From an uncultured Actinomycetes bacterium (GTDB lineage: Bacteria > Actinomycetota > Thermoleophilia > Solirubrobacterales > 70-9), in assembly GCA_946482365.1 (NCBI GenBank), contig CAMLQY010000010.1:6067-70066 (forward strand): a stretch of DNA of 64,000 nt, read 5' to 3'. Positions 39,915 to 48,238 of the stretch are shown here, piece by piece. The notes beneath the pieces were generated by a model. That model was not told where the DNA came from. It was given only the letters and a program-made list of their open reading frames with translations, and did no database searches. Each line of letters begins with the position of its first letter. The stretch's first letter is position 1. The position numbers and the translations under genes are program-made.

Positions 39915-40202
39915 ATGGCAAAGACCGTCCCCGTCCGCGAGCTGCGCAAGAACCTCAGCAGCCTGCTCGACGACGTCAGCGACAGGCGAGATCACGTGCT
40001 GGTGACCCGCAACGGCACCCCGGCCGCCGCCCTGGTCCCGATCGACGAGTACGAGGCCTTGGAGGAGACCGCGGAGGTCCTCTCGGACCCCGACGCTCTC
40101 GCCGCGCTCGAGGCCGGGTTTGCCGAGATCGGCCGGGAGGAAACGGTCACGCTCGCCGAGCTTCGCAGCGAGCTGGCCGAGCGCCGGGCGGCCGCCGGCT
40201 GA
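39915..40202 (+). CDS. Phd/YefM-family antitoxin
   Basis: 95 residues. The N-terminal Phd fold begins VPVRELRKNLSSLLDDVS and continues VLVTRNGTPAAALVPIDEYEALEE; it binds DNA and dimerises. The C-terminal half is acidic and helical (DPDALAALEAGFAEIGREE) and would wrap the toxin. I chose the ATG at 39915 over the GTG at 39888, since the latter lies inside the operator. Toxin gene follows 3 bases after the stop. Confidence 0.92.
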   Translation: MAKTVPVRELRKNLSSLLDDVSDRRDHVLVTRNGTPAAALVPIDEYEALEETAEVLSDPDALAALEAGFAEIGREETVTLAELRSELAERRAAAG

Positions 40203-40205
40203 TCG

Positions 40206-40469
40206 TTGGCGCGGCTCGTTCTCGCTCGCCGCGCCCGACGGGAGCTGCTCGAGCTCGACTGGCCGCTGATCGATGCGATCGAGGACGCTCTCGGTTTGCT
40301 CGAGCGCGATCCGAAGGCAGGCCACGCGCTTCAGGGCAGGCTGCGCGGCCTGTACTCGCTGCGGGTTGGCGCCTATCGGATCCTCTATCAGCTGACCGAT
40401 GACGGTCAGATCGTTCGCGTAGCGTCTATTCGCCACCGAGTCGCCGCGTACCGCAGCGATCCGCGTTAG
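40206..40469 (+). CDS. RelE/ParE-superfamily toxin
   Basis: 87 residues, TTG start 3 bases after the antitoxin stop. RelE/ParE fold signs: LVLARRARRELLELDWPLIDAIEDAL, LLERDPKAGHALQGRLRGLYSLRVGAYRILYQL and IVRVASIRHR. The basic residues and RVGAYRI.Y pattern are usual for RelE-like mRNA interferases, but ParE-like gyrase action cannot be excluded. With its antitoxin it forms a complete type II module near the RelA/SpoT pair. Confidence 0.9.
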   Translation: MARLVLARRARRELLELDWPLIDAIEDALGLLERDPKAGHALQGRLRGLYSLRVGAYRILYQLTDDGQIVRVASIRHRVAAYRSDPR

Positions 40470-40490
40470 ACGGCGGTGCTCATGGATCTG

Positions 40491-41255
40491 TCAGCGCCTG
40501 GGCTGAGCTGCTCGCGTCGGCGGATAGACGCCACCGTCGAAGAGCTTGCGGTCGCCGAGGCGTTTTGGCAGTGAAACGCGTAGCGGTGGCTCGACGATTC
40601 CCGGGCACGTATATACGCCGGGAGGAAGCGGTTTGAGCCGCATCACCATCAACAGTCGTTTTCCCAGCTCGAAGAAGATTGGCTTCATTGCCCGCGCGTT
40701 TTGACTCCTGCCGCCGGAGCATTCTCCGGGGCCAAGGTCGATCCAGATCCGTTTCGTGCCCGGTCGGAGCTTCGGCTGATCCGATGCGAGACTCCAGGTG
40801 ATGGCGCTTCGACCCCCGGCGATCGTCGTCGGATCGCATCTGCTGCTGTAACCGGCGAAATCCCACTGCCCCTCCGATTCCTCGAGCGCAAGACTTTCCA
40901 CGCCGGGCAGGCGGCCATGCCCATACTCGACTATGCCGGGACCCTTGCTCAGCAGCCTCCAGTTGTGCTTTGGCAGTGTGGGGTAACCCGTCTGCCATTC
41001 CCTGATCGTCTTGCGCAGGCCCTCTTCTTCTGGTCCAGGGCCAATCTCTGCTTCCGTCGGACCGCTGAAAACGCTGACCGGGTCGAACGGGGGGCCGCCT
41101 TCGCACGTCGTCGGATATGGCCAGCGCGGCCATTTCACGACTTCTGGGTCCGGGCCCCGGGGACCGGCGACTGTTCCGAGACTCCCGGATACCGGTATTG
41201 CGACACCTGCCGCGGAAATAAGCAGACCAAGAATGACGATACGAACGGCTTTCAC
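40491..41255 (-). CDS. Secreted protein of unknown function
   Basis: 254 residues with a signal peptide (MKAVRIVILGLLISAAGVAIPVSG...) and a proline/glycine-rich mature part containing four cysteines (TTCEGG, SSRCD, GECSGG, YTCPG), likely two disulfides outside the cell. No catalytic motif recognised. Codon use is less GC-biased than the neighbours (many A/T third bases), so possibly a recent acquisition. Upstream, GTGACT-ACGC-AGTCAC near 41290-41305 may be a regulatory site. Confidence 0.7.
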   Translation of the reverse strand: MKAVRIVILGLLISAAGVAIPVSGSLGTVAGPRGPDPEVVKWPRWPYPTTCEGGPPFDPVSVFSGPTEAEIGPGPEEEGLRKTIREWQTGYPTLPKHNWRLLSKGPGIVEYGHGRLPGVESLALEESEGQWDFAGYSSRCDPTTIAGGRSAITWSLASDQPKLRPGTKRIWIDLGPGECSGGRSQNARAMKPIFFELGKRLLMVMRLKPLPPGVYTCPGIVEPPLRVSLPKRLGDRKLFDGGVYPPTRAAQPRR

Positions 41256-41382
41256 CGAAGCCCCCTTTGCGATTGTGGCTGCGCCCGAGGTGACTACGCA
41301 GTCACGACCAGGCCGCCGTAGGCGCTGTCATAAACATCTGGGTCCCCAAAGGTTGCGGTCCAGTTGGGGAGTGGGCTTCTCG

Positions 41383-42669
41383 CTATCTGGGGAAGACCTT
41401 CCGCATCCGGGCCAGCTCGCGGACGGAGCCGCGGGGGCGGAGGCGGCGCTGCAGGACCATCTTCAGCGGGTTGCTGTCGGGCTTGCCGGTGGCGATGAAG
41501 TCGGCCCAGCTGGCCTCGAGGACGAGGTTCGGGTTGGGGGCTTCGCCCGGCTCGGCGTGGGTCGAGCCGTTGTCGATCACCAGGTGCCATGGCTCGGCGT
41601 CGGTGAAGCGCCACTGGTAGACCAGGCGCGAGCCGTTCGCCGCCTTCGGGTTGACGACGCGCTCGATCACGTCGAAGTAGAGGCGCTGCAGCTCGGGGGA
41701 GCTCTCGGGCACGCCGTCGAGCGAGCCGAGGATGCCGCCCATCATCAGCTTCACCTGGCGCTCGGCGACCGTGCGCTCGTCCATCTCGGGGTCGAAGGGG
41801 AAGACGCCGGGCGGCATCTCCTCGATCGGGTAGCCGATCGTGCGCCAGCGCTGGCGGATCAGTTTGAGGCCGAAGGCGAAGATGTCCTCGAGCGTGAAGC
41901 CGTAGCACTCGGTGTACTCGCGGTCCATGTTCGGCGGGTTGAAGACGGCGGGGCCGTAGGGGAGCACCTCGCGCAGCAGCTCGACCACCGCGGCCCGGCA
42001 CTCCTCGGCGCCGGGCTCACCCTCCCTCAGCAGCTCGGAGAGCACCTTGACGCCGAAGCCGATGTGGCGCTGCTCGTCGCGCGAGACGTTGGCGATGCCC
42101 TCGCTGAAGCCGGGCATCGTCTCTTCGGAGGCGAAGAAGTCCTCGATGAAGTGCTGGCCGGGCTGGGCGAGGGAGCCCTCGACGATCAGGTGGTAGAGGG
42201 TGATCGCCTGCGCGTACTTGGGCAGCGAGCGGTCCTTGCGCAGTTCCTCCGCCATCAGGTCGAGCCGGTCGAAGATGCCGCGGTAGCCCCAGTTGAGCTG
42301 CGGCAGGGTGGAGGCGAGGGTCTGCTGGATCGAGTCGCCGCCGACCCCGATCACCTCCCTGAAGAAGCGGTGGAAGAAGACCGAGTGGCGCACCTCGTCG
42401 ACCTGCTGGGTGGCGAGGAAGTAGGACTGCTCCTCGGTCGGCGCGGCGGTGACGTAGGGGGCGAGGGTGTCGGCGACGCGGTCCTCGCCGTAGAAGAACA
42501 TCGAGTAGATCCACATCGCCGAGCGCCGCTGGATGTCGCTGAGGCCGTCCCAGCCGGCTTTGTCGCCGGAGAAGTCGATGTCGTAGGCGCTCCAGTTGCC
42601 CTGCTCCCAGCGGTGGTACAGGTCCTCGTAGGTGACGTTGTCCATCAGGCTCTGCGATGCGACGCTCAT
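41383..42669 (-). CDS. R2-like di-metal oxidase fused to SCP2 domain
   Basis: 428 residues. Residues 1-310 are a ferritin-like R2/R2lox domain: NWSAYDIDFSGDKAGW, a GED glutamate, VDEVRHSVFF (ExxH), a later glutamate (IVEGSLAQPG) and DEQRHIGFG (ExxH), giving the six ligands of a di-iron or Mn/Fe site. The last 110 residues (LVYQWRFTDAEPWHLVIDNG ... ADFIATGKPDSNPLKMVLQR) are SCP2-like, a lipid/sterol-binding fold. Probably oxidises a lipidic substrate held by the SCP2 part. AAGGAG precedes the ATG. Confidence 0.85.
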   Translation of the reverse strand: MSVASQSLMDNVTYEDLYHRWEQGNWSAYDIDFSGDKAGWDGLSDIQRRSAMWIYSMFFYGEDRVADTLAPYVTAAPTEEQSYFLATQQVDEVRHSVFFHRFFREVIGVGGDSIQQTLASTLPQLNWGYRGIFDRLDLMAEELRKDRSLPKYAQAITLYHLIVEGSLAQPGQHFIEDFFASEETMPGFSEGIANVSRDEQRHIGFGVKVLSELLREGEPGAEECRAAVVELLREVLPYGPAVFNPPNMDREYTECYGFTLEDIFAFGLKLIRQRWRTIGYPIEEMPPGVFPFDPEMDERTVAERQVKLMMGGILGSLDGVPESSPELQRLYFDVIERVVNPKAANGSRLVYQWRFTDAEPWHLVIDNGSTHAEPGEAPNPNLVLEASWADFIATGKPDSNPLKMVLQRRLRPRGSVRELARMRKVFPR

Positions 42670-42715
42670 CGTTCTCCTTCGTTCTTCCTTCGGCGACTGC
42701 CGGGGAGGTTACCGC

Positions 42716-42739
42716 CAAACTGGCCAACCAGCCAGTTTG
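42716..42739. promoter_or_regulatory. Palindromic operator before the R2-like oxidase gene
   Basis: CAAACTGGC / GCCAGTTTG, 9-base perfect arms around CAACCA, 47 bases upstream of the oxidase start. The inner CTGGCCAACCAGCCA is also found (one change) at 24517-24531. TetR-type site by symmetry; regulator unknown. Confidence 0.55.
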
Positions 42740-42755
42740 TCCGTGAGTGACTTCG

Positions 42756-44255
42756 TCACACAGCGGCCGGCGGCTCGATCTCGCGCTTGAGGATCTTGCC
42801 GGTGGGGCCCTTGGGCAGGTCGTCGAGGAACCAGACCACGCGCGGGTACTTGTAGGCGGCGATCCGCTCCTTGACGTAGGCGCTGACCTCCTCGGGGGGA
42901 AGCTCCTCGCCGTCGTGGAGGACGACCGCGGCGCCGATCTCCTCGCCCCACTCGTCGTGGGGGACGCCGAGCACCGCCGCTTCGCGGATCTTCGGGTGCT
43001 CGAAGAGGACCTCCTCGACCTCGCGCGGGTAGACGTTGTAGCCGCCGCGGATGATCAGGTCCTTCTTGCGGTCGACGATGTAGAAGTAGCCGTCCTCGTC
43101 GGTGCGGGCCATGTCGCCGCTGTGGAACCAGCCGCCGCGCATCGCCTCCTCGGTCGCGTCGGGGCGCTGCCAGTAGCCCTTCATGATGTTGTGGCCGCGG
43201 ATCACGATCTCGCCGACCTCGCCTTGGGCGACCTCGTTGTCGTCCTCGTCGACGACTTTCATCTCGACCCCTTCGATCGGCGTCCCGATCGAGCCCGGCT
43301 TGCGCTCCATGTCCGGGTGGTTGGAGCTGGCGACCGGCGAGGTCTCCGAGAGCCCGTAGCCCTCGAGCACCTTCGCGTTGAAGGCCCCTTCGAAGCCACG
43401 CAGCACCTCGACCGGCATCGAGGCGCCGCCGGTAATGCAATTGCGCAGCGAAGAAGTGTCGAAGCTCTCCCGCTCGGGGTGGTGGAGCAAAGCTCCGAAC
43501 ATCGTCGGCACGCCGTAGAAGTGGGTGACCCTGTCGCGCTGCATCGTCTCCAGCGTCTCGCCGGGGTCGAATTTCGGCACCAGGGTGAGGCAGGCGCCGA
43601 CCAGCAGCGAGGAGTTCATCCCGACCGACTGCCCGAAGGAGTGAAAGAGGGGCAGGGCGCCTAGGACGACGTCGCCCGGCCCGACCTCGCAGGTCGTCCG
43701 CGAGGAGATTTCAGCGTTCTTCAAGAGGTTGAGGTGGGTGAGCTCGGCGCCCTTCGGTTTGCCCGTGGTGCCCGAGGTGTAGAGGATCACCGCAGTGTCG
43801 TCCTCCGCCGTCTCGGCCAGGCCCGGGGCCGGTTCCAGCTCCGCCAGCGTCGCCGCGAAGGCGGCGGGCTCGACCTCGATCAGCTCGGCTCCGGCCTCGG
43901 CGGCGCCCTCGCGTGCCTCCTCGGCGAAGCCGTGCCAGGCGAGCAGCAGCTCGGCGCCGGAGTCCTCCAGGTAGAAGGCGATCTCGCGGCGCTTAAGCAG
44001 CACGTTCATCGGCACCACGACGCCGCCGGCCCGCAGCACGCCGTAGTAGGCGACCGGGAATTCGGGCACGTTGGGCAGCATCACGCCGACCCGGTCGCCC
44101 GGCTCGAACCCCTTCTCGCGCAGCAGCGTGACGAGCCGGGCGCTGAGGTCGTCGAGCTGCCCGTAGCCGAGCTCGTTGTCGCCGAGCCGGATCGCCGGGG
44201 CCTCCGGCGAGCGCTCGGCGCTCTCGGTCAGGAGCGATGCGAGGTTGAGAGTCAT
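42756..44255 (-). CDS. AMP-forming acyl-CoA ligase (long-chain type)
   Basis: 499 residues. ANL-superfamily enzyme that activates fatty acids as acyl-AMP and then acyl-CoA. P-loop-like ILYTSGTTGKPKGAELTH, GYGLSETSPV (A5), WFHSGDMARTDEDGYFYIVDRKKD (A7-A8), and the catalytic lysine in GPTGKILKREI near the C-terminus. Length fits bacterial FadD-like ligases. Followed by the R2-SCP2 gene (47 bases plus operator), suggesting a shared lipid pathway. The ATG at 44255 begins MTLNLASLLTESAER. Confidence 0.93.
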   Translation of the reverse strand: MTLNLASLLTESAERSPEAPAIRLGDNELGYGQLDDLSARLVTLLREKGFEPGDRVGVMLPNVPEFPVAYYGVLRAGGVVVPMNVLLKRREIAFYLEDSGAELLLAWHGFAEEAREGAAEAGAELIEVEPAAFAATLAELEPAPGLAETAEDDTAVILYTSGTTGKPKGAELTHLNLLKNAEISSRTTCEVGPGDVVLGALPLFHSFGQSVGMNSSLLVGACLTLVPKFDPGETLETMQRDRVTHFYGVPTMFGALLHHPERESFDTSSLRNCITGGASMPVEVLRGFEGAFNAKVLEGYGLSETSPVASSNHPDMERKPGSIGTPIEGVEMKVVDEDDNEVAQGEVGEIVIRGHNIMKGYWQRPDATEEAMRGGWFHSGDMARTDEDGYFYIVDRKKDLIIRGGYNVYPREVEEVLFEHPKIREAAVLGVPHDEWGEEIGAAVVLHDGEELPPEEVSAYVKERIAAYKYPRVVWFLDDLPKGPTGKILKREIEPPAAV

Positions 44256-44275
44256 CCGCGCTGCCCTCCGGGTCA

Positions 44276-44563
44276 CTAGCCCTTGATCGTGTTGTGGACC
44301 GGGAACTCTTTGATGTTGGGCGGGTTCGGCGGAGCCTTGTCGCCGAGCTCCTGGATCGCCGGTCCCAGCCGCTCCCCCAGAAAGCGGTCGAAGTGCTCGC
44401 GCGACTCCCAGAAGTCGATCGCGTTCCAGCCGCCCTCCATCGGCCCGGCGGCATGGAACACCAGGCCCTCGGGGGGGTCCTGCTCCACTCCCAGATGCGC
44501 GTTGACCGCGTCGTACTGCTCTTGCGTCCCGCCCGCGAAGCTGATCCACAGTCCTACTGCCAT
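44276..44563 (-). CDS. Small dimeric alpha-beta barrel-like protein
   Basis: 95 residues with the strand-helix pattern of antibiotic-monooxygenase-like (ABM/Dabb) folds: VGLWISFAGGTQEQYDAVNAHLG, GLVFHAAGPMEGGWNAIDFWESREHFDRFLG. No cofactor motif. Lies 20 bases upstream of the acyl-CoA ligase on the same strand, so probably in one operon. Possibly a small monooxygenase or binding protein; not certain. Confidence 0.7.
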   Translation of the reverse strand: MAVGLWISFAGGTQEQYDAVNAHLGVEQDPPEGLVFHAAGPMEGGWNAIDFWESREHFDRFLGERLGPAIQELGDKAPPNPPNIKEFPVHNTIKG

Positions 44564-44656
44564 CCCATCCTCCTATGGTCGACCCATTTCGGCGGGTGCG
44601 AGCATAGCCGCGTCCGGGCCGATTGGCGACATCCAGCGAGGATATGCTCCATGGAC

Positions 44657-45019
44657 ATGGACGATCTAGGCGCACCGAGCTCTCATCTCGTGCTGCAGGC
44701 GGGTGCTCCCGTCTATTCGAGCGACGGCAAGAAGCTGGGCGAGGTCGAGTATGTCCTCGCCGTGCCCGACGACGACATCTTCGACGGCATCGTCCTCGAC
44801 ACGAGCGCCCTGCCGGGCGGCCACCGGTTCGTCGACGCCCCGGAGGTCGAGGCGATCTACGAGCGCGGCGTGGTGCTGAAGATCGACGCCGCGACGGCGG
44901 AGAACCTGCCCAAGCCGAGCGCCAACCCCGGCTCGATCGAGATCGGGCCTGACGACATGGTCAAGGGACGTAACGACAAGCTCCGGCGCGCCTGGGACCT
45001 GATCTCCGGCAAGGGGTGA
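44657..45019 (+). CDS. PRC-barrel-like protein
   Basis: 120 residues. Beta-rich N-terminal half with the PRC-barrel pattern (GAPVYSSDGKKLGEVEYVLAVPDDDIFDGIVLDT), then a helical tail (PDDMVKGRNDKLRRAWDLISGKG). PRC-barrel domains bind RNA-processing or photosynthetic partners; role here unknown. TATGCT eight bases before the ATG at 44657 favours it over ATG 44651. It ends one base before the convergent symporter stop. Confidence 0.7.
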   Translation: MDDLGAPSSHLVLQAGAPVYSSDGKKLGEVEYVLAVPDDDIFDGIVLDTSALPGGHRFVDAPEVEAIYERGVVLKIDAATAENLPKPSANPGSIEIGPDDMVKGRNDKLRRAWDLISGKG

Positions 45020-45020
45020 C

Positions 45021-45911
45021 CTAGGCCTCGGCGGGTTCCGGGGACGCCGGGGCCTCCGGCTCCGCGTTGCGGCGGCTCATCGCCCAGGCGAAGGCGCCGC
45101 CGGTGGCGAGCATGAACGAGGCGTAGACCGCGGCCGGGATGCTGACGTCGGCGGCAAGGGGGGCGGCCACCGCGATCGCCAGCGCCGAGTTGTGGATGCC
45201 GAGCTCGAGCGCGATCGCGGTCGACTGGCGGTCGCCGAGCCGAGCCAGCTTGGAGATCGCGAAGCTGAGCGACATCGCCGCGACGTTGAGGGCGAGGGCG
45301 GCACCTGCCACCTCGGCGACGTTCTCGGCGACCGTGTCGTGCTCGCTGGCGATCGCGCCGACGACCACGACCCCGAAGAGGCCGAGCGCGACCGCCCGCA
45401 CCCGGGGATAGACAGCTTCGACCTGCTCGGGCCGCCTCCGGCGCAGCTCCATCCCGATCGCGACCGGGACGATCGTGATCGCGAACACCCGCGCCACCAC
45501 CCCGAGCATGCTCACGTCGCCGATCCCGGTCGCGTCGAAGTGGTTGCTGGAGAGCTCGAGGAAGAGCGGCACCGTGACGATCGCGCCGACGCTGCTGATC
45601 GCCGTCATCGTCACCGAGAGCGCCGTGTCGCCGCGCGACAGGTGCGTCAGCATGTTGGCCATCATCCCGCCGGGCGAGGCCCCGAGCAGGACGAGGCCGA
45701 CCGCCAGCTCTGGCGGCAGCGAGAACAGCTCCGCCATCGCGACCGCGAGCAGCGGCGAGATCAGGGCCAGGTTGAGCATTCCGATCGCCACCCCCTTCGG
45801 TGCGACGAGCACGCGCCGGAAGTCCTCGCGGGTCAGGGTCAGGCCGAGGCTGCACATGATCACGGCGATGGCGACAGGCAGCAGGACCGAGGCGAGCAGG
45901 GGGTTGTCCAC
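45021..45911 (-). CDS. Bile acid:sodium symporter family protein
   Basis: 296 residues with nine or ten membrane helices. The family markers are CSLGLTLTREDFRRVL near the start, GASPGGMMANMLTHLSRGDTALSVTMTAISS (crossover helix) and LELGIHNSALAIA (second crossover with conserved N and S). Sodium-coupled uptake of organic acids (SBF/BASS group). GTG start at 45911, six bases after TACCCT, supports a leaderless message. No pathway genes nearby reveal the substrate. Confidence 0.9.
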   Translation of the reverse strand: MDNPLLASVLLPVAIAVIMCSLGLTLTREDFRRVLVAPKGVAIGMLNLALISPLLAVAMAELFSLPPELAVGLVLLGASPGGMMANMLTHLSRGDTALSVTMTAISSVGAIVTVPLFLELSSNHFDATGIGDVSMLGVVARVFAITIVPVAIGMELRRRRPEQVEAVYPRVRAVALGLFGVVVVGAIASEHDTVAENVAEVAGAALALNVAAMSLSFAISKLARLGDRQSTAIALELGIHNSALAIAVAAPLAADVSIPAAVYASFMLATGGAFAWAMSRRNAEPEAPASPEPAEA

Positions 45912-45981
45912 GCGGTGAGGGTAGAGAGTCGGCGAGTAGTCAGCCACCGTCTTCGCGCTCGGTCGCGTAGGATGGCTCGCC

Positions 45982-46500
45982 GTGAAGGCCCTGATGTTGA
46001 CGATCACAGTGTGTGTGGCCCTGCTGCTTGCCGCCTGCGGCGATGACGGCTCGACCACCGAGTCCGACTCAGCTGCCACCACGACCGAGCAGACCGAATC
46101 GGAACCGGCGGAGGGCACTCCGGGAGGGAGCGAGACGAAGCCGACGGTGACGGCGCCGGAGGGTGCGGCGCCGGAGGAGCTCGAGGTCGATGACCTCGAA
46201 GCCGGCAGCGGTGCGGAAGCGAAAGCCGGCGACACCGTCACCGTCCATTACGTCGGCGTCGGCTACGACAGCGGCGAAGAGTTCGAAGCCTCCTGGGACA
46301 GTGGCGAACCCTTCTCCTTCCAGCTGGGCTCCGGCCTGGTGATCCCCGGCTGGGAACAGGGCGTGGAGGGGATGAAGGTCGGCGGCCGGCGCGAGCTGAC
46401 TATTCCCCCCGACCTCGCCTACGGCAAAGCCGGCTCCCCGCCGGCGATCGGCCCCAACGAAACGCTGATCTTCGTCATCGACCTCGAGTCGATCGAATAA
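45982..46500 (+). CDS. FKBP-type peptidyl-prolyl isomerase lipoprotein 1
   Basis: 172 residues. Signal peptide with lipobox LAAC (Cys19); an acidic Thr/Ser-rich linker, then an FKBP domain (about 80-172) with VTVHYVGV, GSGLVIPGWEQGVEGMKVGGRREL and the PDLAYG...GPNETLIFVIDL end. The key aromatic and V-I-W residues of the active site are kept. Probably folds exported proteins at the outer face of the membrane. GTG 45982, eight bases after TAGGAT. A second, shorter-loop paralogue follows at 46553. Confidence 0.92.
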   Translation: MKALMLTITVCVALLLAACGDDGSTTESDSAATTTEQTESEPAEGTPGGSETKPTVTAPEGAAPEELEVDDLEAGSGAEAKAGDTVTVHYVGVGYDSGEEFEASWDSGEPFSFQLGSGLVIPGWEQGVEGMKVGGRRELTIPPDLAYGKAGSPPAIGPNETLIFVIDLESIE

Positions 46501-46552
46501 GCGGCCTTCCGTCCACCGCGCCCGGATTTGCGCCGTCGCGTAAGATCATCGC

Positions 46553-47167
46553 GTGAGTTTTTCCAGACTAATCGCGGTGTCTTTCGCATCGATATGCGCT
46601 TTGGTCGCCGGCCTGTCATTGGCTGCCTGTGGTGGGGACGATGCACCGGTTGCGTCCGAGGTCACCGCCACCGAGCAGGCGCAGGACGAGAAGCGGCTGG
46701 GCACTGAAAGCACAAAGCAGCTGCCCTCTGGGATACGTGTGCATACAATCGTTGGCGCCAAACCGACCTTCGAGGTCGACGGTACGCCCGCTCCACCCAA
46801 GGTGACGGTGCCTCCCGGCCCCCCGCCGGAGAACCTCGTCGTCAAAATCCTGAAGAAGGGGGTCGGGAACATCCGCGCGAAATGGGGACAGCGCCTCACC
46901 GTCCACTTCGTCGGCGTCAACTACAAGACCAAGGAACAGTTCGAAGCCTTCTGGGGGAAGAACGACGTCTTCTCCTTCACCTTCGGCTCGGGCGAAGTGC
47001 GCAAGGGCTGGGAAATCGGTCTGAAAGGGATGAAGCTCGGAGGCCAGCGCGAACTGATCCTGCCTTCGAGGCTCGCCTATGGCACGGGGGCGCTGCTCTA
47101 CGTGGTCGAGCTGGTCGCGATCGAGCCGTTGTCCACCGCCCTGCGACGACGCGTCCTAGGACGTTAG
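46553..47167 (+). CDS. FKBP-type isomerase-like lipoprotein 2 (possibly inactive)
   Basis: 204 residues. Lipobox LAAC at about 23-26, long polar linker, then an FKBP domain. Compared with the first paralogue, VTVHYVGV becomes LTVHFVGV, VIPGW becomes EVRKGW (active-site Ile to Arg) and the 80s loop between LAYG and LLYVVEL is about ten residues shorter. These changes touch the proline pocket, so isomerase activity may be weak, leaving a chaperone role. GTG start 46553, six bases after TAAGAT. Confidence 0.85.
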   Translation: MSFSRLIAVSFASICALVAGLSLAACGGDDAPVASEVTATEQAQDEKRLGTESTKQLPSGIRVHTIVGAKPTFEVDGTPAPPKVTVPPGPPPENLVVKILKKGVGNIRAKWGQRLTVHFVGVNYKTKEQFEAFWGKNDVFSFTFGSGEVRKGWEIGLKGMKLGGQRELILPSRLAYGTGALLYVVELVAIEPLSTALRRRVLGR

Positions 47168-47182
47168 CGCGATCATCTCCGC

Positions 47183-48217
47183 GTGAGGACGCGCGTGGTG
47201 CTCGCCCAGCGGCTCGCCGCCCAGGGCCTCTCCGGCAGGCCGGAGCGGGATCCGGTTGCGGTGGCGCGACGGCTGCTCGCGATTCAGGGCCAGGACCCGC
47301 GGGGGGCCCGCCTCGCCGTCCGGGCGCGAAGCGAGGGCCTCGGCGCCGCAGACGTGGACCGGGCGCTGAGCGAGGAGCGCTCGCTGCTGATCACCTGGCT
47401 CAACCGCGGGACGCTGCACCTGGTCCGCAGCGAGGACTATCCGTGGCTGCAGATGCTGACCACGCCGCCCTTGCTCACCTCGTGCAGCCGGCGTCTCCGC
47501 CAGGAGGGGGTCGCACCCGAGCTCGGCGAGCGTGCCATGGCGACGATCGAGCGCGCCCTCGCCGACGAGGGGCCGCTGACCCGGCTGCAGTTGCGCGAGC
47601 GCCTCGACTCCGCCGGCGTGCCGACGCAAGGGCAGGCCCTGATCCACCTCCTCTTCCTCGCGGCGGTGCGCGGGGCCATCGTGCGTGGCCCGATGGTCGG
47701 CAAGGACCACGCCTACGCGCTCGTCCGCGACTGGCTCGGGCCGGCGAAGCCGGTCGACCGCGACGTCGCTCTAGCCGAGCTGGCACGCCGCTACTTGATC
47801 GGCCATGCCCCCGCCGACGACCGCGACCTCGCCAAGTGGGCCGGCCTGCCCCTGCGGGACGCCCGTGCCGGCCTCGCCGCGATCGCCAGGGAGCTGGTCG
47901 AGCGCGAGGACGGCCTCGTCCACCTCGCCGCCGGTCCGCCGCGGGCCGAGGTGCCCGGACCGCGCCTGATCGGCGCCTACGACCCCGTCCTGCTCGGCTG
48001 GACCTCGCGCGAGGAGATCATCGGTCCCCACAACCACCTGGTCACCAGCAACGGCCTCTTCCGACCGTTCGCCATGGTCGACGGCCGTGCCGTGGCCACC
48101 TGGAGGCTAAACCGCGGCAAGGTGACGACCGAGCCCCTCGGGCGGATCTCGAAGGCGGCGACTGCCGCTCTTGCCGTCGACGCGTCGGATGTGGAACGGT
48201 TCATGGGAAGCGCATGA
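47183..48217 (+). CDS. AlkZ-like winged-helix DNA glycosylase family protein
   Basis: 344 residues, HTH_42-type family: N-terminal LLAIQGQDPRGARLAVRAR contains the QxQ-type pair that is catalytic in Streptomyces AlkZ; central TWLNRGTLHLVRSEDYPWL; LGWTSREEIIGPHNHLVTSNGLFRPF and VDGRAVATWRLNRGKV near the C-terminus. AlkZ and YcaQ unhook interstrand crosslinks or toxin adducts; the exact lesion here is unknown. GTG start 47183, 15 bases after the FKBP gene. Possibly a self-protection gene. Confidence 0.8.
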   Translation: MRTRVVLAQRLAAQGLSGRPERDPVAVARRLLAIQGQDPRGARLAVRARSEGLGAADVDRALSEERSLLITWLNRGTLHLVRSEDYPWLQMLTTPPLLTSCSRRLRQEGVAPELGERAMATIERALADEGPLTRLQLRERLDSAGVPTQGQALIHLLFLAAVRGAIVRGPMVGKDHAYALVRDWLGPAKPVDRDVALAELARRYLIGHAPADDRDLAKWAGLPLRDARAGLAAIARELVEREDGLVHLAAGPPRAEVPGPRLIGAYDPVLLGWTSREEIIGPHNHLVTSNGLFRPFAMVDGRAVATWRLNRGKVTTEPLGRISKAATAALAVDASDVERFMGSA

Positions 48218-48238
48218 GCAACCGGAGAAGGAGATGAC

